Assembly: GCA_950022655.1 (NCBI GenBank) | Contig: OX465580.1 | Coordinates: 94,010,797 to 94,074,796 of the forward strand | Source of the DNA: Alentia gelatinosa | Taxonomy: Eukaryota > Annelida > Polychaeta > Phyllodocida > Polynoidae | Direction of reading: 5' to 3' | DNA length: 64,000 bases | The notes under the pieces: model-generated | Told to the model about the DNA's origin: nothing | What the model saw: the letters and a program-made list of their open reading frames with translations, nothing else | Databases searched by the model: none | Made by a program: the position numbers and the translations under genes | In this document: piece by piece, positions 43,331-53,545 of the stretch | Position numbering within the stretch: position 1 is the stretch's first letter | Layout: each line of letters starts with the position of its first letter

Positions 43331-44118
43331 GGGCCCTGTTTTTCAGTCGAGACGATATTAAGTTGAGACCGTTTGATAGGCAAACTTTTCCAGTTGAGAT
43401 GATCTCTAGGGATCCCAGGGTGAGACTGAGATGCGACCGTTTCGGGTGCTATGGGTGTTTTTCAGTTGTGATGATCTCAAGTGATATGATCTCCCAAACG
43501 GTCTCAGCCTGAGACCAGTTGATACTTGTCATAACTTATTTTTTCAGATGCTAAAACTTATTCAAATTTGGAAATATTTGGATGAAAGGGTACTAATAAT
43601 CTGACATTCCGATATCCCAAATTTCATAGTTTTCCTATGGTTAAGACCGTGATAAACATTGCTCTGGAAATCTGAAAAATTCAGGCACCACACCACTCAG
43701 GCAGCTTGTGTATAACCTATGGCAATACTCGCTTTTTATTTGTCAAGGTCACTCCATACTTATAGATAACAACACCCATTCAAAAAGTAAAACATGTTTC
43801 ACTTGCGGAATACTCATTGGAAAATTATCAAATTTTAGGATTGGATCAAATGGACATAAACAATTATTCGCTGTAGATATGGTCAAATTTGAATAAGGAT
43901 AAGTGCCTCAAATCAATAATTTCCAATTGCAGAATCTTGTACCTGGCAGGAAATGATCACTAGGGATCTAAAGTTGAGATCGTTTTAGCTGAGATCCGCT
44001 GTGACTAGCTGAGACCAGGTCTGAAAAACACTTTCCGCCATTGATCTCACAGTCTCCCAATCTCTCACAGATCTCAGCGGATCTCAACTTGAGATCTCAC
44101 GACCGAAAAACACCGCCC
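43331..44118. mobile_element. Foldback DNA element with GGGCCC ends, copy C
   Basis: The left end is GGGCCCTGTTTTTCAGTCGA. The right end in reverse complement is GGGCGGTGTTTTTCGGTCGT, a diverged copy. The inside repeats GTTTTTCAGTTGTGATGATC and GATCTCAACTTGAGATC-type palindromes. It has no transposase. It is the most diverged of the three copies in the window. Confidence 0.68.
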
Positions 44119-44580
44119 AGAGTTACCGGTGCTTCACTACCATACGGATTGAGATTCTCTTACCTACCGAACTTCTCTTTTCACTTCATATTTGATAAAG
44201 CCTCTACTTGCCCATACCTGTGTTGCCTTTCATTACAACCCAGATTCTAGCCCCGAAACACTAGAATTAAGGAACAAGAGACGCCGGTCAATTTCATCAC
44301 CGAACAAATACCCAATATAGCACTGACGAAATATGCTTCTGACAAGATCACAGATACCAGAAATTGAAAACGGGGTTGGTTTAGTTATTGTCCGAATAGA
44401 TTGTGCATGGTGGAATGATCATGGTTTTCAAGATCAGTCGGCAGGGAAAATATAGATGGATGTTTTGCATCACAAAAATTACTTTTTGGGTCTCACCACT
44501 AACCCATTTCTTATAGAAAGGGATCCACAAATCGTTGAGGTACTTGCCGACCAATGGAAGTCTATACTTACTGTGATACC

Positions 44581-44838
44581 TTTTATCCTACCCCTAATAT
44601 AAAATCCCATAGGCTTAACATTGACTTTCCGTATGCGCCCGTATGTCGCATACGGATAAAAAATCGCTCCTAGGAGCGTACAAAAAATGGACCAATCAGA
44701 GATCAGCAGCTGAAAGTAGTTCCAAGCGCCTTCAGAGCAGAAAGGAGAGCTATATGGACGACTTCAGAAAGTTTTGATCGTGTTTTTGTTATTATCCTCA
44801 CATAAAAATATCGTTCACAGGGGGTAGGATAAAATCAA
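44581..44838. repeat. Inverted repeat TTTTATCCTACCCC
   Basis: TTTTATCCTACCCC (44581) is matched by GGGGTAGGATAAAA (about 44822-44836). Between them is the hairpin CCGTATGCGCCCGTATGTCG...CATACGG (44630-44660). This is a small foldback of about 255 bp with no coding. Confidence 0.65.
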
Positions 44839-44849
44839 AACCTTATTCG

Positions 44850-44970
44850 TTTTAATCTGGGCTCCCGTATGGGACTCCTGGAGTTTTGGCTCCGGATATC
44901 ACTCGGCTCCGACTCGTGATATCACTACGCCAAACTCCAGTCGTCGCATACGGCGGCCCAGATTAAAACT
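44850..44970. repeat. Foldback TTTTAATCTGGGC...GCCCAGATTAAAA
   Basis: TTTTAATCTGGGC near 44850 and GCCCAGATTAAAA near 44956 are exact complements. Inside, CCGTATG pairs with CATACGG and CTGGAGTTTTGGC with GCCAAACTCCAG. The whole 120-bp piece can fold into one long imperfect stem. It lies directly beside the 44581-44838 repeat. Confidence 0.75.
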
Positions 44971-45610
44971 CATCCGGTTTTACGATAATAACTCATATCA
45001 ACGACAATAATAGGCACCAATGCCGTAGCAACATAAACAAGCAAAATCTTACCACCGACCTAAATACGACCTATAAATACGTCATGCAGGTCCAGGTGTA
45101 ATGGTGCGCCAATATATTCTGAATAGGATCCAATTCCCGTACGTTCTTCTCGCATTTAAATAGAGTGAACCTGGACTTAACAGCTCGTAGCAGTCAAGCT
45201 GAGAGCGTCGAGTAAAATATTGACATTTTTTAGAGTTACTCATCACCGGCGCCGAGTGCGTCGGCCGACCAATGTGGAGGGATTGAACCGTGGTGGCAGC
45301 AATAAGGTTCGATCTTAACAACGTCACTCAGCCTTTATATCTCAGTTTCCTTGTATAAGGTAAACCAGAGGATTCGCCTCAACGCCCGGATTTGCACCTG
45401 ACGTATATCTGATGGAGAGTGGTCAACAGGCTTTCACGTTTATCCTATAGATATATTGAATACTTCAAAATGTGTTCCTACTCACGCGTTTGGCCTATTT
45501 CTGAGGGATAATCCGGTTTAGAATTCGAATACGACTACATGGATGGAAATGGTATGTAAAATTACGGGAAGGAAATACGTGGCTAAAACAGGTCTCCTTT
45601 AATTCATCTA

Positions 45611-45616
45611 TTTATT
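45611..45616 (-). terminator. Candidate poly(A) signal of C1orf131 homologue
   Basis: Read on the minus strand this is AATAAA, about 107 bases past the stop codon, a normal distance for a short 3' UTR. Confidence 0.55.
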
Positions 45617-45667
45617 CATCCATTGGAAAATACTGTACAAGTATCGTCGTTTATCCACTGCACCGTT

Positions 45668-45743
45668 ATGTCATATGACGTCACCGACGACGGGTTTAAT
45701 TCTGACGTCATATCATATGAGGTCACCGACGGCGTGTTTTAAC
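45668..45743 (+). repeat. Direct repeat overlapping a gene's stop codon
   Basis: GTCATATGACGTCACCGACG and the following GGGTTTAA recur about 40 bp later as TCATATGAGGTCACCGACGG...GTTTTAA. The second copy contains the last codons and stop of the C1orf131 homologue on the minus strand; the first lies in its 3' UTR. The first copy holds a full TGACGTCA site. Confidence 0.8.
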
Positions 45744-45840
45744 CTTGTCTATCTGTTTCTGGCTGAGGACCTGAACACCAGACTTGTACTTGCCAACCTG
45801 CCCGTCTAGGAAACCAATGTCATTCCGGTCTCGTTGCCGT
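45723..45840 (-). CDS. C1orf131: C1orf131 homologue exon 6 (last)
   Basis: The acceptor is GTATTTATTTCAG. It codes RQRDRNDIGFLDGQVGKYKS and then GVQVLSQKQIDKVKTRRR and TGA, the conserved tail of the family. Confidence 0.9.
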
Positions 45841-48800
45841 CTGAAATAAATACACAAACAGAAACCGTGTACAAATTGAGTTATATTAGAAAATGATTTG
45901 TGGAAGATTCTGTTATGTCGTCTCAATAATATACAGCAGTGGAAATTCTGAAAGGATTAGCTATATAAACTAAAGTAGAAAATTATTGTTGGTTACAGAG
46001 TCTCGGGACACCTAAGTTGATCATTATATGACAGTACAAAATACAATGTAAAGGATACTAGCAAAATAACACAATGGGACAAACATGCATGTCATGACTT
46101 AAGATCGTTTGACACATCACTCTTTTTTTTTAAAGAAAAGAGTACACTTGTAAGCTATTAGAATGTTGCGATGTCTATTACATGGAAGAAGAGAGGCTTT
46201 CATGACCAAAGTTCAATTTCTTTAATCGGATTTTTAGATTTCTTTAATCGGATTTTTAGTTACGTTCTGCCATAAGAAACCGTAAAAAAAAAATTCATGA
46301 TTTCTTTATTGACGAAATTCTTGGTTACAATTGTTCTCACAAGGTCTTTGAGATTATACACAATCGTCAACTCAGAAGGCATGTGACATCAGCTATTTTA
46401 GTGATAGCTGGTTTTCATTGTGAACCTTCGTGTGTATTAAAGAATATTAAAGTTACATACCTTTTTCTGATATTAGCCTTTGTTACCATAGTTCCCATCT
46501 CTCTTTCCTGAAAAGATAATGACATCCTTGTGTTATGCAAGTTTAAATTACATATAGAAAATGAAAAAATTTGTATTCTTTCAATATAATGTAATATACA
46601 AGGCTGAAAATGTTTGGAAAACCTTTTTCCGTGTGCTGCCCCCCCCCCCCCCCCCCCTTCCTCATGGAGGTGCGTGGAGTGCAAGCGCTTATGGAAAAAA
46701 ATGAAAATGACTGCACTTCAAGTACATGTAGTCTTATACCACGCATACTAATGTAGGGGACCAGAGGTCGTCTACTAAGCCTTTCTGTGTGTAGTAGTGG
46801 CTGCATCAAGTAGGTGCCGCGTGGCGGTCTGTAGTGACCTGCTACCAGCCACCTGTGAGGCCACAAGCCACTTGCTATTTCTGGCACCGTGTTGAAACCA
46901 GTCTAAACGGGTAATCTGTCCACCTGGCAGGTACCTATAGTAAGGGCTGGTTCCGTAGAGTAATGAAGGTCCCAGCAGAACTGACTGGTCAGCTGAGCAC
47001 TAGATTTACGTAGAACCACCAGTGGGGACACAGCGGGGCTCTGCACATGCTCAGTGAGACCAGCAGGTGTATATAAGAGGCTTCCTGAAGCTTAGCTGAA
47101 CACACTGGGGTGTGGAGGGATTATGTGCCGTCCCTCTACAGGGCTCTGTCTTTGTTCTCTGCCAAGGGTGTTAGACCTTCGGGTCCTCTGGTGGAGGAGT
47201 CAGAGAGTCCTGGTTCCCTAGGAGGACAGGGTTGACCATCAGGTCCCCTTTCTGGATAGAGTTCTGGGGCCCTGAGATGAGAGCAGGAGATAATGCCTTT
47301 GGGGCTCTCCCTGTGATCCACGAGGGCAGAGCCATGGTGCTGGTTGGCTGTGGTAAAACACAGCTGCAGGTTCGCAGGTGGGAGGAGCACCCGGATGGCA
47401 TTCTGGACCAAGACCGTGGTGGTGCTCGGGAGGAGCTTCAGCTGTACCCAACACCCAGCCACTACAGTAATAATCTCTGGTTGGAAAATTGATGCTGATA
47501 TAAAGCAATGGATAGATGAGAATTCGCTATCGACTTTAATTCACCCCCTCATTGATACAATGATCTGTATGCAGCAATTCACTCTGTTTTACCATATCAA
47601 ATTTCTCCACTTCATTCTATTAACACTGATACAAGTGCTCATGTATATCTGAATTCTCTCTCATCTACCATTTCAAGTTTATCCACTCATAACTGCTAAC
47701 AACGATACTAAATGATGTACATACCAACTCTTTTTGTTCTACCATTTCAGCTTTATCCACTCTGTTGCTAACACTGATATTCCCTAACGTTGATATGTAT
47801 CAATTCTATCTGTCCTACCAACCCAGCTTTATTACCCACTTCCTATCACTAACATCGATAAGAGTAATTGTACGTACCAGCTCTCTCTGTTCTTCCTCCT
47901 TAGCTTTCTCCTTCCTCTTTATCTGTTGAAACTCTTTATAATTGACATATTTGTTCTTCGGTGCCTGTAAAATAAAAGCAAAATGATTCTGAATATAAAG
48001 ACGCATCAACAGATCAAATTGTGATCGCCATTTGTTGGAAGACCAATGTAACTACATGTACATTGATACAAATAAAGATTTTTTTTTAAACTGAATACAC
48101 AACTGTTTCTAGCGTTTTGGTACTTCATCGGCATATACGTCGTGGAATTAACAATGGTTATATCAAGGCAAGATAAGATCGTTGATGTAGGAATGGTCTG
48201 TGGTCAGGTGAGTTGATCAAAAGCAGTTTTGTCTCCATGAAATTAATTATATCCCTTTCCCACTGTGCCATACACAACTGCACCATAAGAGAAAACTAAC
48301 ATAAAGTTATCATGTAATATACAGAGCAATATTGTGGATGAGGGTATTAGTGATATAGACATCAAATGGCGTTTCGGATAATTGAAGGCATAATTAACTT
48401 ATATTATATATAGCTTTAAGTTTGCCCTTCCTTGTCATCACATGAAATCAAAAGCATTCACACTGACTACCTTTGTAAAATTTCCTTGAGAAGTGGCATG
48501 TAAAAGACGGTTATCAGAGATAACACCGGGTTCTTTGGTTTTCTAAGTTTTGTTATTTAAAATGACAGATGACCATGATTTTAAGTTTGTTGTTTTGTGT
48601 CATTTTTATCATATTCTCATGCTCCTAGAAACTATCATATGGGCTGTGTCTAATATAGACAAGTATATAAAGTTACCTTTGCACCAAGTTTGACCAACAA
48701 ATCCAGCTTTGCTTTCTCCTTGTCTACTTTCTGCATGCCTGTTATGCCTAACATCTGCACGTCGAATTTAGCTTGCCGCATCATCATGACGTCAGAGTGA

Positions 48801-50305
48801 CGTGTGTCCTGCTCCACATCACGGACGTGTGACGTAACCGTCTCCCTCCTTGACTTCACGGGGTTCTGCGACTTCACTTTATTCTGAGACAGAGATTGCG
48901 AATGAACAGAGATCCGCGGTGTTTATGATTTTATTCTGTAGGATTACAACTCAATTGAAAATAAGATAATCTCAAGTCCTCGGAACTAATGAGACGTTAA
49001 TAGTGATTTGGTGGGCAAAAGAAATCAACAGGCATTGTTCGTTAAGACCTCATCGTATTTTTGAATAAGATTAACATCAACAAAGTCAGCTTATATACTC
49101 TCTGCATGAAGCCATGTATCATGTAAAAGCTATTCAACATGGATATATAGGTAACTTACAAAAAATGTAAAATGGAGGGAATTGGTGAAGAGATGCTTAC
49201 TGAGATATAACCGAAACACCAGCCAATTCCCAAACTCTGGATCTAAACGATACCAATTCCCATTCCATACTGAAGGAGGAGAAGCTAAATAGAGTCAGTA
49301 TGAGACCTGATGACCTAATGTGGCTTTATGTATCATTGTCCCATGGTGTCAAAGGATCGAGAAGTTTATGTGATGAGAATGAAAAGAAGAAAGAAAAGAC
49401 AATTTTTCAAAGTCGAAATCAACAAATGTTGAATTACCTTATTTGCTTTAGCTGGATCCTGGAATACTATGATCTCAGGAGGCGGTCGTTTTCCCGTGGA
49501 ATTAGAACAGATTTTCGTCGTTTTCAGGTTCATTTCCTTTTCCGTTTTTTCTCCCTGTTTTGTCTGTGAATTCCTTAAAAAGTCCTGACTCGTAAGACCG
49601 AGTTTCTCCTTCAACTGTTGAAGGTGTCTTTCTTCTCCATGCAGCTGAGAGTCGCTTCCCTCCGACCCTGAATCCTCCTTGCATTCCTTTTCATCTACAT
49701 CTCCCTCAGATAAAGCTTTTCTCCTTTTCTTTTTCTTCTTCTTTTTGGTACTATGTAAACTCTCCTGTGGATTGTCTGGTCCTAGAATCACGCTAACATC
49801 TTTCCTTTTCCGCTTACGTTTCTGTTTTGGTTGATGAGCATCATCAACGAGAAGACTGTCGCCTATTGTGAAAAAGTGGTTGGTTGTAAATATCAGAAGA
49901 AAGAGAAAATACAGAACATAATTCAAAGACTAAGGGGGCAGTTACATGTTGTTTGTACACAAACACACAAAGGACTTGTATCTAAATCTAATCTGCATAT
50001 TTCGTTAATAAGGATTAGGTTTACACTGGGGTTACGGTAACCAATGAATTGGTTTGACGTAAGCCGTCATTTTGGCACAGGAACTTAAGTGACCTCTCCG
50101 AGTTTTCTCTGAGAATGGTAAATATCAGTTTTAGATGGTCATGTTATATTCCAGATTGAAGACAAGCGGTCAGTCACACTTATCTGAGAGTATTGAAATA
50201 AAGTATTTTAAACATATATCCTGACCTACCATATTTTTCTAGAGTGTCAAGAATCTTCTTCATCGTGGCGCCATCGTGTACACCGTTTTCCTCATTAGAC
50301 GACAT
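45723..50305 (-). CDS. C1orf131: C1orf131 homologue (DUF4602 protein)
   Basis: Six exons join in phase to give 319 residues, against about 290 in human. They are 50305-50230, 49862-49438, 48883-48677, 47964-47878, 46507-46461 and 45840-45723. The human protein is a structural part of the nucleolar small-subunit processome that makes 18S rRNA. The protein starts MSSNEENGVHDGATMKKILD. It has two lysine/arginine blocks near residues 38-46 and 65-74 (likely nuclear/nucleolar signals) and an acidic Ser-rich part. The DUF4602 core then includes FDVQMLGITGMQKVDKEKAK, KNKYVNYKEFQQIKRKEKAK and GKYKSGVQVLSQKQIDKVK. All six exons are intact. It lies head-to-head with FOXRED1 about 2.9 kb away and tail-to-tail with endophilin-B. 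Confidence 0.9.
46216..46259 (+). repeat. 22-bp tandem duplication
   Basis: ATTTCTTTAATCGGATTTTT followed by AG is repeated exactly twice, head-to-tail, in intron 5 of the C1orf131 homologue. Confidence 0.9.
46461..46507 (-). CDS. C1orf131: C1orf131 homologue exon 5 (47 nt)
   Basis: The acceptor is ATCTTTTCAG and the donor is GTATGT. It codes EREMGTMVTKANIRK and ends in AG (phase 2), which exon 6 completes to Arg. Confidence 0.8.
46639..46657 (+). repeat. C19 homopolymer
   Basis: Nineteen C in a row in intron 4 of the C1orf131 homologue, which is G19 in the sense of transcription. Confidence 0.95.
46800..47490. other. GC-richer insert with TATA-like motif in intron 4
   Basis: This block is clearly richer in G and C than the surrounding intron. 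It contains GTGTATATAAGAGGCTTCCT (about 47068-47087) and long overlapping open frames on both strands that match no family I know. It may be a solo LTR or another inserted fragment, but I could not define ends or a target duplication. Confidence 0.35.
47878..47964 (-). CDS. C1orf131: C1orf131 homologue exon 4
   Basis: It lies between TTATTTTACAG and GTACGT. Its 29 codons begin APKNKYVNYKEFQQIKRKEK, a conserved DUF4602 segment. Phase 0 on both sides. Confidence 0.92.
48677..48883 (-). CDS. C1orf131: C1orf131 homologue exon 3
   Basis: The acceptor is CTCTGTCTCAG and the donor is GTAACT. Its 69 codons include FDVQMLGITGMQKVDKEKAK and LLVKLGAK, the start of the DUF4602 core. Phase 0 on both sides. 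Confidence 0.92.
49438..49862 (-). CDS. C1orf131: C1orf131 homologue exon 2
   Basis: The acceptor is TTCACAATAG and the donor is GTAATT. It codes the basic blocks (KRKRKRK and KKKKKKKRRK), an acidic Ser-rich stretch and PPPEIIVFQDPAKANK. It enters in phase 1 and leaves in phase 0. Confidence 0.92.
50230..50305 (-). CDS. C1orf131: C1orf131 homologue exon 1
   Basis: The ATG at 50305 starts MSSNEENGVHDGATMKKILD, followed by TLEKY. The donor is GTAGGT and the exon ends in phase 1. It is the first ATG in a frame that joins cleanly to exon 2. Confidence 0.85.
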
Positions 50306-53182
50306 TTTTCTGTTCAGGTATGAGAAAATTATAAGAAGAAATATAGCCGAACAAATAGAAGGTTAGACAGAAAAGACTTTTTCTACAGTCCGGTAGTGCG
50401 CCTTATCTGCTTGGTTACTCAGCATTCAGCCGACCAACTACATGCCAACATATCTTTTAGCACTATTTAGAAAATACGGCTACTGTATTGTTTTCTATGT
50501 TATTCCAGCACCAATCTGGTTGTATAAACACGTATGATACCTCAATGATAATTCAGATAACACAGGAATACCATGTGACTGCACAATGACACATTAGCGG
50601 GCTTGTACATCATAATATCTATCTTTACCTCTGGGAAAGCAAATTAAGTTGACAAATCTGGAGTTTAGGCATGCCAGAGTCGTTGATACGAAACCGTTAA
50701 CACAATGGCCTAGTTTGTTCCAGCAGTCATATCTTGCACAAAACAGTTCTGCGATCGCGCCTGCTGTTCACTCTCAGTGTGAAAACAGTCAGTTTAAGTT
50801 AGGATGTGATTAGTATCATATTGTATATCGCGATTTCAATGATTTGTGTAAATGTTATGTATATTTTCTTTTGTGTGCCCTGGAAACACGACTTTTAGGC
50901 GGTGGGCCCTAAAGACTACGGTACGTTAGATTGAGGGTTAGGGTTAGTGTGTGCCTAGACTGTAGCGTAGGCTTAATAGCCGATTCGGTACTCAACTTCT
51001 CAAAGGCTCAGACACTGAGAGAGAATACATTGCCCATGGACCATGGTGTGTTATCAATAAGGGTCTATTCTCTGGTATTCAATGGAATTGGAAACGAAAA
51101 TTTTACGTAGACTAGATGAAGCCAGTATTACTAACCCTAAGTGTCCCTTAACAGGCAATGGAGATCAGGGGTAAACACTTTAACTTTACGGTACCTAGAC
51201 TAGTAGAATCAGCTTTACAAAAACTTTTAGCCTACAACAATAGTTAATGTGCATTTCCAAACATAAATATTGGCCTTTAAATGCCAAATGAGTGGGTGGC
51301 CACATTTAAAACAAAAAAAAATGGCTTAAGACAGGGTTTGTGCATAAACAGCCCAAGAAGGAGGGGGGGAGGGGGGGGGGGGATGCAGGGAGGCAGGAAG
51401 GCAAGGAGAGGGATTTCACGAATAGGGAAGAGCCTACATTGATTGGATATTGAAACCCCTCTCTCTAAACTAAGCAGTTCATGAATCAATGCACACACAC
51501 ACATTGGTGGTAAATGATACTGCAAATAATTTTACAAACCAATTTCATTTGACTGGTTCTTGACTGATTCCTCAAACAATGAACCATTTTGACTTCTGTT
51601 TGTGTTTAGATATCCTCTCATTCACCTGCTGCCCCCCTTCCCATATGAGATTTGGCAAAAATACATCAATAGCACAATAAATATACATTTCATCTAAATA
51701 ATGACACTTCCTAGGGTGTAAGCAACTGCCAGTGCTACTTTAAATATGGAGATGGTAAATGTTACACTAATCATAAGTGTAACGCTTACTGTAAATCAAT
51801 ATTGAGTAAATATCTGTTTTAGAATGCCCATTTCACCCTTAATACCCCCCCACTTTTAACAAATACTTGAATATCTCTGTGTAAATATAGAATATCCATA
51901 GAAAATCCCACTTCCAAGCATCTATTGTTTTTATTGTCTTTCAAATGAGGCATATCATAAATTGATTGAACCAGTTTTACAGGGAGAAATATGTCCATAA
52001 ATGAGTTCTTAAAAATGGGCCTGTGACACAAATTGCCCCCCTCTCAAAAATAAATTGAAATCTCTCTTTTCTAAAAAAAATCCATGCCAAAATACTAAAA
52101 ACGAAAACTGTAAGATATTGTATAGCCATAAAGCCTTCTGTCCAAAACAAGAACCATATTCCTATCTGTACTTAGTTAGCTAAAAAAGCAAAAATGTAGT
52201 CAGGTCGCCGAATGACTCTACAAGCTGGTGTACCGTAGGGCCTACTAAACTACAGTAGACTGTAAAGACCAATCGTCCACCCGCTAATAACCGCATTATC
52301 GCTCAGGTTAAACACTCAAGCTTTCGGCTATCAATGAACGATTTCAGCCAAGCTGATTCTCTCGTGAATATAGACAAATACATGTCACTACCAGTCTGTC
52401 AGGTTTGATCAAATTCCCCTGAATCATTTCTATAACACTGAAAAAGACATACACGTGTGTTTTGTCGTTGACATCTCCACTGGTGACTTCTGGTGTTTAA
52501 CATCGGAAGCGTTTCGTTGCAACTGGGTAGCAGCAAATGTGTATTACCCATAACATCCGGTCCACGAGAACTTGGGCTGTGTGAAAAATTTTTGAAGGTC
52601 TCCCCTACAGGCAAAACCTTGTTATCTTTGCTTCTAACCATGTAATCAAGAAATCCAAGGATTGATGGTGTGTATAAGCATAAGGATTCACCTTATGTAG
52701 CCCCACGACCTTTATTTATGGTGCATATCACAGTTGCAAGCAACTTGTAAAGTGGAGATTTGTGAAGAGATTGCGGAACGTTTAGCAGCCGACGGGGATT
52801 TGAGTTGTTTGTCTGCCAACCAAAAGCCAGATTGTACAATCAATACAAGTAATATCTCGAACAATAGATAACATGTTAGTCACTCTGACGGATGCCCTAC
52901 ATCTAGTGGTAAAATTATCATTGATACACTGACTGGCGCATTTTATAAGTACTATTTATATCGACCCTGTTCAAGTGTGAACGTGATTGTAAAAGCTGAT
53001 GATCGCCTCTGATAGGCTATGTGTGAAAGAAAATACATCAGGTGACCAGTTAGACTTCATGATTTACATGACACTTACATATCCACTTTCGAAACAGTAA
53101 TTGACGATCAGGATTGAAGGTGATGGTTTAGCTGTGATATTAAAGAAGCCATATCGTGTTAATACTACCACTGCCAGCCAAC
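50306..53182. other. Shared upstream region of C1orf131 homologue and FOXRED1
   Basis: The two genes point away from each other across this 2.9 kb, so promoters of both should lie here, probably close to each start. No TATA box near either start is convincing. A G-rich run (51361-51382) and a short CA run (51491-51502) are the only repeats. No other gene is supported. Confidence 0.5.
51361..51382 (+). repeat. G-rich low-complexity run
   Basis: A stretch of almost only G, broken by two A, in the region between the two divergent genes. Confidence 0.85.
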
Positions 53183-53545
53183 ATGTTCGCAACCGTCACT
53201 GGCGTCAGACTTCCAATCAGCTTACAGCGAATCGCAAGGCAAACCACTGTCCTTTCAAGAAAGTACAGTTCAAATGACGACAAAACGCCGAGTAAAGGAC
53301 CACAACCCCCTGCAGCTAAGCCTGTTATCGCTGGTGAATACAAGAACCCTTGGTATATCCTCAGCGAGGAGCTAAAAAATGCATTCACCCGCACTGAGGA
53401 AGAGAAAGTAGACCCGATACCCATCCCAAGAGAGACGGACATTTTGGTGATGGGCGGAGGTGCTATAGGGTCTTCTGTGGCCTACTGGCTCAAACAGAGA
53501 AATCCAGAAGGATTTAATGTTTCCGTTGTGGAGAGAGACCCCACT
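53183..53545 (+). CDS. FOXRED1: FOXRED1 exon 1
   Basis: The ATG at 53183 is preceded by GCCAAC. Its 121 codons end in VVERDPT before GTAAGT, phase 0. It holds the targeting peptide and the FAD Rossmann motif. An in-frame GTG upstream is not a credible start. Confidence 0.9.

Larger units (their letters stand above)
39656..45722. other. Region between endophilin-B and C1orf131 homologue
   Basis: The two genes converge here. The first part should be the endophilin-B 3' UTR. The rest holds foldback copy C (43331-44118), nested hairpins (44581-44970) and the poly(A) signal of the C1orf131 homologue. No further gene is firmly supported; a small secreted-looking frame at 40788-41015 is listed with low confidence. 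Confidence 0.6.

Noticed and set aside
50931..50952. GGGTTAGGGTTAG, telomere-like
   Set aside because: Only about two TTAGGG units; far too short for an interstitial telomere array.
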